A stretch of DNA of 64,000 bases from Prostheceraeus crozeri. Its lineage: Eukaryota > Platyhelminthes > Polycladida > Euryleptidae. The notes beneath the pieces were generated by a model that made no database searches, had not been told where the DNA came from, and worked only from the letters and a program-made list of their open reading frames with translations. Numbering within the stretch: the stretch's first letter is position 1; each line of letters opens with the position of its first letter. Made by a program: the position numbers and the translations under genes. The stretch spans positions 62,001 to 126,000 of the forward strand of contig CAJQUW010006798.1 of the NCBI GenBank assembly GCA_907163375.1, given 5' to 3'. Shown piece after piece: positions 40,870-50,504 of the stretch.

Positions 40870-40907
40870 TTTCCGTGTTAGTCTTTGCTAAAACCTATCT
40901 TTACCAC

Positions 40908-40915
40908 ATTTGCAT
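40908..40915 (-). promoter_or_regulatory. ATGCAAAT octamer upstream of the 40513-40869 gene
   Basis: Perfect minus-strand octamer 46 nt before ATG 40869. Confidence 0.55.
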
Positions 40916-40920
40916 AGGTA

Positions 40921-41244
40921 CTAACTATTGCGACATAAGTGACACTCGAAATGAGCAATATCACAGTGGTTACATTGGCAAAGTTGAATGCAATGACGTA
41001 TGAAACAGCGTTGACAAAAAGCATGCTTACATCTCTTGAAGATGCGCTTTTCATTTCCATCCTTTCGCTTACATACATCGCAACACATAGTTTCACCGTT
41101 ACTGATGTCTATAGCAAGTCTTTTTGAAGATATGAATTTGCTAGCCTTTTCTAAATAATAGACGCATGTACAGAAGGAATATACTTCGAGAGTGAGCAGA
41201 CATAGCTCGAAAACCAGTTGTGCTACAATCAAGTACCACTGCAT
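40921..41244 (-). CDS. Membrane-anchored RING-like zinc-finger protein
   Basis: ATG 41244, four nt after the upstream stop. Residues 3-30 are a hydrophobic segment (WYLIVAQLVFELCLLTLEVY), probably a signal anchor. The C-terminal half has CCDVCKRKD, then CKHAFCQRCFIRHC, then CQCNHC, then CHLC: eight or more ligands in RING-like order (C-x2-C, C-x-H-x2-C-x2-C). It may be a viral ubiquitin ligase, which would be a host-modifying role; inference only. Confidence 0.6.
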   Translation of the reverse strand: MQWYLIVAQLVFELCLLTLEVYSFCTCVYYLEKASKFISSKRLAIDISNGETMCCDVCKRKDGNEKRIFKRCKHAFCQRCFIRHCIQLCQCNHCDIAHFECHLCRNS

Positions 41245-41246
41245 TT

Positions 41247-41657
41247 TCAATTTTTCTTTATGGAAAGTTGAATGTGAATATCTGAAATCGCTTCAATCAC
41301 TAGACTGCTACCATGATGGTTAAATGCGTTAAGACGTTCAGCAATTTTTATCATATGTCTTTTAAAAAATTCTTGGGGGTGATCTACCACTTCCATTGAA
41401 TAAGAAGCAAAATGGAAAGAGCGACTTTCCACCTCTTCCTTTCCAAAATGACTAAACTTAATTTTCGCAACTAATCGCGCCATGATAATGCTATCAGAGA
41501 ATGTATTCATTAACTCTAGAAATAGAGTGCTAGCATCATCGACCACTGCTTCGATGTCGGTCTCATCTTTATGAAATTTTATCACATAATCTTGAACAGC
41601 TCCTTTTAAACTTTGCCTATGAAAACGTAATGTTCCGCAGTCGTTTGAGAAAGACAT
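41247..41657 (-). CDS. Stand-alone paralogue of the PolB N-terminal domain, 136 aa
   Basis: ATG 41657, preceded by ATGCAA 31 nt upstream. The protein aligns along its last 90 residues with the region after the zinc fingers in the 27288 frame: both have LF-x2-L, a K-I-K-[FY] strand, an [LF]HF/FHI-x-[SP]-x2-x-[EM]-EVVD turn, and an F...GS/DSGLV[IF][ED][AG]I pattern ending in [KQ][IL]S[LI]. It is therefore a free-standing copy of that domain. Function unknown; perhaps interaction with the replication protein. Confidence 0.68.
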   Translation of the reverse strand: MSFSNDCGTLRFHRQSLKGAVQDYVIKFHKDETDIEAVVDDASTLFLELMNTFSDSIIMARLVAKIKFSHFGKEEVESRSFHFASYSMEVVDHPQEFFKRHMIKIAERLNAFNHHGSSLVIEAISDIHIQLSIKKN

Positions 41658-41716
41658 GATCGCCCTTTATCTAACCCATCCATTGCATGAAAACAACAAC
41701 TCTTCTCATAGTAACA

Positions 41717-41722
41717 TTTATT
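41717..41722 (-). terminator. Polyadenylation signal after the exonuclease-like gene
   Basis: TTTATT, i.e. minus-strand AATAAA, 23 nt beyond the stop at 41745. It separates an early block (43258-41745) from the downstream block that starts at 41657. Confidence 0.6.
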
Positions 41723-41744
41723 GAATAATGGTAACAAGCATGCA

Positions 41745-42290
41745 TTATAAATCAATGGTTTGAAAGAGATAAAATAGATACAGCTGGTAACTATCATACA
41801 GCGAGCAATGATAACCATACAGGACTTTGGCAGTGTTGAGGTAAGGAGGAAAGAAGCATTGGTTATGAACGTAGCTACTACAACGAACAGACAAAATAGG
41901 AACACACAAATCCTTAAAACGTTTCGTGACTTCATGATAATGTTGATTCACTCTACTATCCCAAGGCGGGAGCAAAATATCATCAATGATTAGATTGGGA
42001 AATACTTTCCTCTCCTTACCAGGATTATTACAAAAGATGCGTATAACATTGAAAGCAGCTAACCATCGTTTAAAGTCAATAAGAGCACTCTCACAAGAAA
42101 AGCCATAGTCTTGCAAATATTTCAGATTAAGTCCATGAATGTGTTTTCTCGCCCATTGATCAACATTGGGATCGCAGTTGGCATGTTGATGATAGACACT
42201 AACAATCTGATATGTCCAATTGTTCATAGCAATAGCACTGAGCTCCTGTACAGGTTCACCCTCACAATCCATAAAAATGATGATAGAAGC
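41745..42290 (-). CDS. DEDD (DnaQ/TREX-like) exonuclease candidate
   Basis: In-frame ATG at 42272, but an acceptor CCGTTTTAG ending at 42291 would start an exon GCTTCT at 42290, and joined to the leader ATG (43256-43258) the frame is kept. ExoI-like D-C-E-G (hydrophobic strand IIIFMDCEGEPVQELSAI) carries the D-x-E pair. Next come ARKHIHGL, an IRIFCNNPGKE strand, and HEVTKRFKDLCVP with a late H...D. The ending has SSYVHNQ and GYHCSLYDS. The order suits an RNase H-fold 3'-5' exonuclease, though ExoII/III are not certain. Probable early gene for DNA processing. Confidence 0.55.
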   Translation of the reverse strand, partial: ASIIIFMDCEGEPVQELSAIAMNNWTYQIVSVYHQHANCDPNVDQWARKHIHGLNLKYLQDYGFSCESALIDFKRWLAAFNVIRIFCNNPGKERKVFPNLIIDDILLPPWDSRVNQHYHEVTKRFKDLCVPILSVRCSSYVHNQCFFPPYLNTAKVLYGYHCSLYDSYQLYLFYLFQTIDL

Positions 42291-42324
42291 CTAAAACGGA
42301 AATTTACACATCTAAGGAAGCGTT

Positions 42325-42525
42325 CTATAACATATTACAAAATGAAGAATTACATCGATGCTTTTCACGACAAAATACACAAATGATATGATGGCAACGA
42401 AGAAGTAAAATGTATCTAATAAGACCACGTCTACGACACTCAAAGCACATAAGCGAATTGTCATAGGGTAGAGTTAGGAAAGGGCTAGTAATTCTCCTTC
42501 TTTGATTTGCGTTTTGATGTAGCAT
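42325..42525 (-). CDS. Small RING-like Cys-rich protein, 66 aa
   Basis: ATG 42525 (MLHQNANQRRR), or an internal Met at MCFEC. Ligands: CFEC, CHHIICVFC, then H/C pairs in EKHRCNSSFC, which reads as C-x2-C-x11-C-x-H-x3-C-x2-C-x3-H-x-C-x4-C, close to a compact RING. It overlaps the end of the 42485 gene by 41 bp. The third small Cys-rich protein of this element. Expression unproven. Confidence 0.5.
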   Translation of the reverse strand: MLHQNANQRRRITSPFLTLPYDNSLMCFECRRRGLIRYILLLRCHHIICVFCREKHRCNSSFCNML

Positions 42526-43189
42526 TCTTCTCCGACTTGCGCTTCGTACCACTGCTGTTAAGGATTTGATCAATTATGTCGTCCACGTTGGGTGGTTTCG
42601 GAATATATAGGATGGATTCCATATGCATGGAGAGAGAGGCTATTTTATTATCCTTGTGTCGACCATAATATAGCCCATTCACTTTGAAAAGGATACCCCA
42701 AGTACCTTCTCCGAGCTCATCACATCTGATGGGTATTGAATGATCTCCCTCCTTCTTATAGTAAGTACACCAATGTGATGTCGGTAGGCAAATGTGATTA
42801 CCATCCCAAATCTTTCTATAGGGAGTATCCTTGTCATCTCTCGCCTTCCACTCTTGAGCAAGAGGAGTAGGAATGTCCATATTTAATGTCACGTACTCCT
42901 CAATAATATCAAGTTGGTGGCGAATGTACGGACTCACGGGGATCAGTATGTAGTCCCCATACTGATTGTGCATTATCTTGACATCCGTGGAAGGGAGCAT
43001 TCCCGTTTGGAGTACTACGCTATGATCATCATAACGCAAGGCTTGTTTAAATTTACGCTGTAGCGGTGTAGGATTATGTACCTTTGTTGTTTCTTCCACT
43101 GGTCTCAGCTGTAGATGATCTGATTGTAGCGAACCTTGTAACGTCTGGCCACCATTTTGTCCTACTAGTGCAGCAGATGTAGAAGATGC
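42485..43189 (-). CDS. Unknown early protein, 235 aa with split start codon
   Basis: The exon begins at GCATCT (43189) after acceptor TTTTATTTTCAG. The leader exon ends with ATG (43256-43258) directly at GTAAGT, so a 66-nt intron (43190-43255) gives a 235-residue product starting Met-Ala-Ser-Ser; without splicing no ATG is well placed. The sequence has a disordered N-terminus, a central folded region (YGDYILIPVSPYIRHQLDII; CLPTSHWCTYYKKEGDH; GTWGILFKVNGLYYGRH) and a Lys-rich nuclear-localisation-like tail. Family not recognised. First gene from the right-end promoter. Confidence 0.68.
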   Translation of the reverse strand, partial: ASSTSAALVGQNGGQTLQGSLQSDHLQLRPVEETTKVHNPTPLQRKFKQALRYDDHSVVLQTGMLPSTDVKIMHNQYGDYILIPVSPYIRHQLDIIEEYVTLNMDIPTPLAQEWKARDDKDTPYRKIWDGNHICLPTSHWCTYYKKEGDHSIPIRCDELGEGTWGILFKVNGLYYGRHKDNKIASLSMHMESILYIPKPPNVDDIIDQILNSSGTKRKSEKNATSKRKSKKENY

Positions 43190-43255
43190 CTGAAAATAAA
43201 AAAGATTGTATTAAGTTTACGTTCAAGGGAGGAGAGGGAGGGAAGTAGCGACTTA

Positions 43256-43258
43256 CCA
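43256..43258 (-). other. Leader-exon start codon ATG|GTAAGT
   Basis: The start codon is the last three bases of the first exon, which begins near 43336 (81 nt). The same layout occurs at 27114-27116. Acceptors at 43190 and 42291 both keep frame from this ATG. Confidence 0.65.
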
Positions 43259-43335
43259 TTTTAGTTGGATAATAGAACAGGGAACTAGAGAGAGAGAAAA
43301 TGTGCGTCCGTCACTCGTGTGATTCAACGATGGAA

Positions 43336-43407
43336 TGATTCTCACTGTGGAAGGCTCGCTATTTATAAAGAAATGCTTGATTCTCATTGGATGATGATCC
43401 TCATTGG
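43336..43407 (-). promoter_or_regulatory. Double CCAAT + TATA + initiator promoter, right end
   Basis: Minus strand: CCAAT at 43407-43403 and 43390-43386 (17 apart), TATAAATA from 43367 (23 after the second CCAAT), and TCATTCC with A at 43336 (31 after the TATA start). Spacing is identical to 26897-26970. Confidence 0.8.
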
Positions 43408-43424
43408 ACAATAACATCAAGCTG

Positions 43425-44068
43425 ATTCCAAATCTGGCCTCCGTTTACCCATCCGAGCCTTCGTTTTCGTGCTACAGCCCAAAACGTCCCAAATTCTAAC
43501 TCTGTCGTTTTTCGCCAATGTCCCAAAATCTTAAATGGCGTCTCACATCTAAACGAAGACAGATAGGAACAAGCCGATTCTTTCACTGAATTTGTCTCAC
43601 TCTTAGCTTTCAAACGAGCTATCGCACGACAAAATCCGTCCACTAGAAGCCAAAATCGAAGCAAGCTTCCAGAGGGGGGGGGGACGTCAGCGAAAATTTT
43701 TCTCTCCGATTGACTTGAAACTCACCATACCGATGCAGAATTTCACGCTGAATCCGAATCTGGCAGCCATTTCACCATCCACGACAACCTAGACGGTCGC
43801 CCACGTCAACCTAGACGGTCGCCCACGTCAACCAGGCGGTCGGACCAACTCACCCGAGTCTCACACTCTGTCGTTGCAGAGGGGGGGGGGAGTCAGCGAA
43901 CATGTTGTGAACGTGAACCCACCTGGCCGGCACACCACGACAGACCACAACCTCTGTCGTTCCAGGGGGGGGGGACTCAGACCCGAAGCACCACGGCGGC
44001 CGACCACGACAATCTGCCGTTCCAGAGAGGGGGGGCGCCGGTCGAGTGTTTGTCACTTGCTTACTACT
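43425..44068 (-). repeat. Right terminal inverted repeat
   Basis: The reverse complement matches the left end over about 640 bp, with four or five G/C-run blocks (about 43673, 43883, 43965, 44028). It ends at 44068 and is followed by ACCATT, the right target duplication. Confidence 0.88.
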
Positions 44069-44074
44069 ACCATT

Positions 44075-47000
44075 ACCGCTTTTGGCTCAAACTGGATTAG
44101 CGCGTCTCCACCACTGCCATTTCTGCAAAACCTATACGAGTATATGTCTAAACAAAAAACAGACAAACCATCAGAAAATCCTCTTTCTGAAGGTCCCAAC
44201 TTCAGAATGTGCGATTGTCAGTTTGAGCAATATGCTCACTATCTTTCCTTAACAGGTACCTACTTTCCAACGCTATTTCATGATGATTAGAGAGAAGCCG
44301 AAAACTGTGATGTTGCTGCAAAAAATATATATTCTGGCGGGGCCTTTCGACCGGCACAGCCAACCATCGTCAGGTGAAAGAGACATTTATGTCACAAATG
44401 CAGAATACAAATCAGGTGAAAGTCAATGAAATACAGGATAGATAAACCAGCAGTATGAAGTATGGAACTTTGTGTCACTGCTGATATGTAGTGGTGGTAG
44501 CAGTGATATTTATTTTCAAAGAGTAGAAAGCGAGCAATACACTGGTTTGCAAATTATACACAGTAGAAAATTAGAATATTTGAAAGAATTGTTTGGTCGA
44601 GATTTAAAGTAAAGGTCAAATGTAGGTCTTGTAAGGAAAGTAAAAAAAGGAAAAGTCTGATTATTTGTTGGTTTCCAACGCATTTTTCATACCTTCAACA
44701 CAAACCCTTCCGCATCTCTCATCAGACCACACAGCAACCGCATCATGTCTCTTCAACATACTCCTCTCCTCCTCATAGAAGCACTCCATATCACCCTGGT
44801 CCTCATTGCCTCTTCATTACCCCATTCGTTGCTCAGCTCACAAAGTCACCCAGGACTCAAAGTCCAGGGACCGACAGGAGATCCATCCTCTTCCCTACAT
44901 CTGCCAACTGCTTCCCCATCTACACTATCTACCGCATTTCCTCTAATAAACGCCTCACCTCTGATAGCAGGAAAATTAGAAGAGAATGACTGAGAACGGT
45001 ACATAATAGCCCATTAAACATAATAGCCAATGATGTAGCTTAATGATATTTCACTGTTGGTAGTCTTTATTTGATGGCAATCACATTAAAAGCATCACAA
45101 TCTAATCAATTAATTTTATATCGTCATCAACATCAGATTCATAATTGAATCAGATTCGGTAACTTCTAGAGCTTCATGCACCGTTGAGCATTCAGTCATG
45201 TCCTGAATCAACACCAAGTTTTGTGTGAGCCCCGCCTCCAGGTGACCATGGGGAAGAAATAGCAAATACAACAATCACTATACACTGTGCTGGTAGGTCC
45301 AAGAAATAAGTCCCACACTGTGTTTGTTCAACGTCGAAACCACAATGCCTTGTCGGCAATGAACAAATCGGTAATGCAGTGCGTATAGTGCTGGATTCGT
45401 TTTCAGGTCTTATTGATACTAACTTTTCCGTAGTCACAATTATTTTGTCTTTTAATTTGGAAAACTCTTGTGAGTAGAAAATCGCACATTTTTGATAAAC
45501 GCCGCCCTCTAATAAGTGCCACACTTAAAAGCATAGAGTAAGTATGTTAGTTGTATATATCCCTACTCTATGCTTAAAAGTAAGCTATTGTAAATACAAG
45601 CTCCGGCGTTGGAGGAAATACGGCATCTCAAGCAGCAGTACATCCTAGCACTATCAGCCTGATCGCAACTAACACCGTCTGACTATAAGACATTATTACA
45701 CTATTCTAGTCATTAAAGTGGTCCAACAGCCTGAGCATCGCTCCAACAAGGTCTACAATTCAGCATGGAACGATGAATGAATATCACGAGCACCCTTCAA
45801 CACCTCACCTCCTGACTGGGTAATCTGGTGATCCCCTGTTAATGACCACTGACCCGCCTCCTGCACTCTCGACAAAAGACGCGTATATAGCGTCACATCC
45901 ACCACCCACACTCTTTATTCTCTCAATTGCTTGTTTCTTGTAAGTCTCCTCATCTTCACTTTTTCCACCGTCAACCATCCATTACACACCCTTTTGGACC
46001 TTTCAAGGTCTGTGTGCGTGGATATCCGGCATCCTCTTAATCCCTTCCGGTACCGTGCTTCCCAAATCGGGGTTGGCATTCGGTCCAAATCAGCCCTCTT
46101 CACCAAGAGTCTTGAAACCACTTGAATATTCAGCTCTTCCAGGGATTCTCCTCACCATCCCTCATGCACAGAGTGTCAAGAATTCGGAAAAGCTGGAAAT
46201 TCCAATTGGCGCTTGGGAAAACAGGGAAAACTCTTGAAAATGGCCATGACCCGGGAAATTTTGAGGCATCCCTCAGATTAGCTACAAAGGATATATCCCT
46301 AGCTGGGTAAAATGAAAAGCATTACATTTCATGTTTTGAGCAGTAACTTTAATAGTAAAATTGTGTTACATAATAACAACAAGTTATCGATAATGACTGC
46401 GTGTAGGCATTCAATTTGTTTCAGCATTACCCTTTTAAGTACATTCGGCGGGTGGAAATTAGGTAGCTTCATGTTCATACCGTTGTTGATTGTCACATCC
46501 AACTCCTTGAATTCCTGAGGAATTTTTGGAATCAGAAATATCTGATACTATGACTTACCCTTTTTTGCCAGATGTGCCCGTTTACCATTTCATCGATTAG
46601 AATCGTTTTTCAGAGTTCCTCTCATATCTTCCATCTGTTACATTCGACGATCAGTGATCAGTCGGTTGATATTAATGCCCTGCTCATGTTTGTTTGATTA
46701 AGATTGATGATATGAATGAATTTACCTTGGATCAGCATCTCATTAATGACAATCTGATTATTTGCAGTGCTGCAAAAAAAGTATTGACTGTTGAGAAATG
46801 ATATAATAACAGCTGTTATGAGAGCGAGATTTCTTCAGAAAGTCCGTTAATGTTATTCGCTATTGTCACGTTGTTTGCACCATTATCTTCCAATTTAACA
46901 CTTTCTTTGCCGATCTTTGCAAATGATTGATCCAGAGGACGCCGAGAGTTTTCCGGAGAAAGATGTCATGTGTTTTACGAGAAGGTTGGGTATGACAAGG

Positions 47001-47331
47001 ATGTTTATTTTCTCACTGGAATGTAAGGTGTGAAATTCGTGATGATTCTTCAGTAGAGAAATTCTGGAATAGTTTCGTAATATATAATAATGGGATTCGT
47101 AATCTACCCATTAGCAATGTTGAAGACCGAGCCATTGTAGGACGAAATCCAACATGCACGTTTGCCAAATATTTTGTGCTTAATTTGTTCAAGGCTAAAG
47201 ATATCATTCTATTCCAGGCTCTAGCTGGCACTCTGTAATCTATGATTATCAAACTAGGATGGTCTGTATACATTTACTTTTCTTATTATTGTCGATTACT
47301 AAGAGTAGTGTACGTGTTGCAACTTCATTAA
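44075..47331. other. Non-coding
   Basis: No convincing gene. It holds a CCTGGAAA-like patch at about 46180-46260 and an 11-bp-arm hairpin AGCATAGAGTA/TACTCTATGCT at about 45530-45575. Short frames such as 44745-44993 are low complexity. Confidence 0.45.
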
Positions 47332-47585
47332 AGGGGAATTCCACGTATTTTACAACATGGGCTGAAATGAAAGCTATTATCGAGTAGAACAATGAGTGGC
47401 GATTCGTTTTTGCGCTAGCGATGTTGTTAGCGCTAAAAATATCTTTAACTGGTGACGTGTGACGTCACTTCGCTGAACGGATGAACGCTTGCCGTAGATG
47501 CGACCAATGCAATGTCGAATCAAACAGAGAGTCGCGTGTAGGAGCCCACAATAACCTCACGATCATTTATCATATTGACGCGGCG

Positions 47586-48531
47586 ATGCCAAATTGCGCT
47601 GTATTCGGCTGCTCTGCGGCTTCAGGAAAAGGAAAAACACTGTTTACTTTTCCGAAAGACAAGCGCCTCCGAAAGAAATGGACAGACGCGTGCCGACGTA
47701 AAAACTTCAATCCGACATCTAATGCAGTGATTTGCAGTGACCATTTTCCAGAAGATTCGTTCGAAAAGACTCATTATCATCTTTTGAAACTAGAAGACAG
47801 GCCTAAATGCAAACGACCACTGAAATCAACAGCGATTCCCACTCTTCATCTACCCATTTCAAGCCATCCAACTCCCAAACCAAAACCAAGATCTACCCGT
47901 CTTTCTCGGGAATGTGATTCCTCTTCTTCAACTGGTCATCAACTTATCACTAATCCTTCAAAAAAAATGAAATTTTTGATTCTGATAGATCTGACAAGTC
48001 AAACGATGATTTTGATGATGATTTTGACCCCTACTCATTGGATGAAAACGATGATTCATATGACGCTGACTTAGGTGTGACGGCTTGTACTTTGGCTAAT
48101 GAAAGCTGTTATCTTGTCTACGATTCAAATTTGATGAATTTGTTTAAATGGTGTAACCAATGTGGTTCTCCATTAGAAAGCGGCGTAACCGAACGCCAAA
48201 TAATCGGTTCCGTGGTGAAAGTTAAGACAAGTTGCATCTAAGGTCACGACAATCTCTGGGAATCCCAAAGTAAATTACCCAATACCAATATATACTTACG
48301 TGTAGGAAATATTGCCCTCCCAACTGCAACAATTCTGTCCGGTAATACATATCAAACATTGTGTGAAATTGCTGAGACAATGAACTTGTCTGTTCCATCG
48401 AAGTCGTTATTCTATGAATCGCAAAGTAATTGGATTTCACCTACTGTGACGAAATGTTATCGAACTCAACTTGATGATGTGACGGCAGCAGTAAATTCGC
48501 ATGGATCAGCAGTTTTAGTCGGTGATGGGAG
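47586..48531 (+). pseudogene. Kolobok transposase exon 1 (THAP domain)
   Basis: ATG 47586 opens a THAP DNA-binding domain (C2CH): MPNCAVFGCSAASGK, then FTFPKDKRLRKKW, then VICSDHF with F and an AIPT box. After an A8 run near 47968 the reading shifts to an acidic linker (DDFDPYSLDENDDSYD) and a Cys-pair domain (WCNQCGSPL). A TAA lies at 48239. The frame goes on to VLVGDGR and donor AG|GTAAGT at 48531/48532. It binds transposon ends. Confidence 0.82.
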
Positions 48532-49469
48532 GTAAGTTTTAGTTGGCGATGCTGTCTTTTTATCATCATAATCTGATCATAGGCATACCGTTAATTTAAT
48601 AACCTGGATATTGCTAAAAATTCAATATTTATGCGGTTCAAATGCAATCCGTCAATTTTAAAGATTCAAAAACATAATGAAACTCTGATTTTGATCTTAT
48701 TGTAAATGCGCCCCGAATGTAAAACGTAACTTGGCTTAAAAATATTCTTGTATTCAATCTTAAAAAAAGAATTACAGACGGAAACGGTAGCCGAAAATGA
48801 GATGAAAAATATATACACTAAATACAAAATTAGCATAGGCCTAAATCAGGTAAACTTACTAATCTGTTAGTGGGCTGTCCACGAATTTCTAACTTACGAG
48901 TATGACATTCAATTTGTCTGGATTTGATGTACATCTACTTCAAAACTACATCAAGCTATAACAACGAAGTATGGATTTGAAGTTATTTTACTAATAAGTC
49001 TTCATATAAAGCAAATACAAAACGATTATCCTAGTAATCCGATCTATGTTAATAGTATCTTATAACAAGAATCAAACTTATTAGCTAGCAGATATCTGAT
49101 GATTATCAAATACTAACACTTATCAATATCATTTTGATAATTTTTCATAGTCCGATAATGGTAGAGATTCGAGAATAGGCATAGTCTGTTGAGATATTCA
49201 TTATCATACGTGGCAATTTTACCTACAGGTTTATGAAAAAAATGAATTATATTTTTAAACGAAACATGCCTTACACTCAAATTAATTAGGCATATTCATG
49301 AGTACGGGACGGTACTTAATAATAATGTAGGCTAAATACTTCACAGTATCCAGTTAATTTTCAATGGAGATATAATTATTCTGTGACTAATAATATAAAA
49401 CAAGAAGATACAGTAATAGACATATGTAATTTACGTATTTCCAAAACGATTATGCATATAATCACACTA

Positions 49470-49970
49470 TCAGTACATATCACAAAAGCCAACGTAAGGA
49501 ACATCAACAGGATTCGGGAAATGTTCACGGATGATTAGTACGCAACAAGAAGGAATCACAATTCGTACAGATGGACGTGAAGAATGCCTGAAAATCCAAT
49601 TAATGAAATTTGCATATGCATTATGTCTGTAATCTATATTTTGTGGGTTTCGAACACCTGGAGGTAATGATCGGCTGATTCGGTCTCGCGCCATACACAT
49701 TCGTAAAACTTCCTGATTGAGACAACAAGCTTCGAAGCCTTCAACCAACGTTACACAAGCTGCTTCTCCGCGACGCTCAGATGCTTCTTTCAATGACCAA
49801 CAGCAGCTATTTTCTTTGAGATTTAGCATTATCATACATCGACCACACCAACACCAGCTTTCAAGAGGCATCGGAGACATTATGGAAGGAGTATCTTCTT
49901 TCCTCGATGAATTTTGACGAACTTGCATTGAATCCATCGGTGCACGAGGTTCATGCAGGTACGGAGCAAT
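49470..49970 (-). CDS. P2X7 ballast-domain-like protein, antisense inside the transposase intron
   Basis: The minus-strand frame contains WCWCGRCMIM, an E-x3-CC pair, a C...F-x2-CCLNQEVLRM block, RHNAYANFINWIF, and IVIPSCCVLIIREHFPNP followed by VGF. That is the Cys-rich zinc-binding pattern of the cytoplasmic 'ballast' domain of vertebrate P2X7, which also occurs alone in invertebrate genomes. The frame runs up to 50018, but a TTTTAG acceptor at about 49971 suggests an upstream exon. Intact and unlike its host transposase in being free of lesions. Function in the transposon unknown. Confidence 0.7.
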   Translation of the reverse strand: MAPYLHEPRAPMDSMQVRQNSSRKEDTPSIMSPMPLESWCWCGRCMIMLNLKENSCCWSLKEASERRGEAACVTLVEGFEACCLNQEVLRMCMARDRISRSLPPGVRNPQNIDYRHNAYANFINWIFRHSSRPSVRIVIPSCCVLIIREHFPNPVDVPYVGFCDMY

Positions 49971-50504
49971 CCTAAAATGTAAAGGATAGAAGCCATAAAT
50001 AAAAAAACAGTGATTCAAATGACAGATACATCATGGTTGTGATCTGGAGGTTTCATAAATAAGGAGAAGTAGTATACTCTAATTTCCTTCTTATTTATCA
50101 GAAAAATAAAATAATAGATTAATCATATTAACACATCCTTTCACTGGAGCGGTAACGATCACGATAGATAATAATGTTTTTAATTTATTCGGATATTTTT
50201 GCAGATATAAAGCTAATAACACTATGTGCTACTTCTCATTAATGAAAAATAAGTTGTGACTTTAAAATACTTAGCATTTCAAATAATGTATTATCCAGGG
50301 CTGCGGAAGCGAATGGTTTTTATTAGTCCAAGAAAATGCCTCCTAAAATCGCAAAAGCTACCGAACCGATAACCGACAGCAGAAATCCATAATTATGAGG
50401 TACGGTGCATGTACGTACACGTAGTAGACTTGATTCATTTATCTCATGAGCATATTTAGTTATTTAGTATAAGTAGATATTAGATAAACCCCAATTTATT
50501 TCAG

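Larger units (their letters stand above)
21036..44068. mobile_element. Complete Polinton/Maverick (adintovirus-like) element, 23,033 bp
   Basis: The outer ends match as inverted repeats beginning AGTAGTAAGCAAGTGACAAA (21036 onward; reverse complement ending at 44068), with the 5'-AG terminus known for Polintons. Flanks are ACCGTT on the left and ACCATT on the right, a 6-bp duplication with one change, as expected for Polinton integrase. The cargo includes family B DNA polymerase, DDE integrase with chromodomain, A32/FtsK-type ATPase, adenain-type protease and a capsid protein, which is the diagnostic Polinton/adintovirus set. Genes form six blocks that alternate in strand, with nearly no spacing in the minus-strand morphogenesis block. 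A few reading-frame breaks suggest an endogenous copy of modest age. Confidence 0.95.

Noticed and set aside
41606-41935. Minus-strand 109-residue frame with a hydrophobic, signal-like N-terminus
   Set aside because: It lies out of frame over the exonuclease-like gene, whose conserved end (SSYVHNQ, GYHCSLYDS) occupies the same bases.
44745-44993. 82-residue Ser/Leu/Pro-rich plus-strand frame as a secreted peptide
   Set aside because: Low complexity, no signal cleavage pattern or splice context that supports it.
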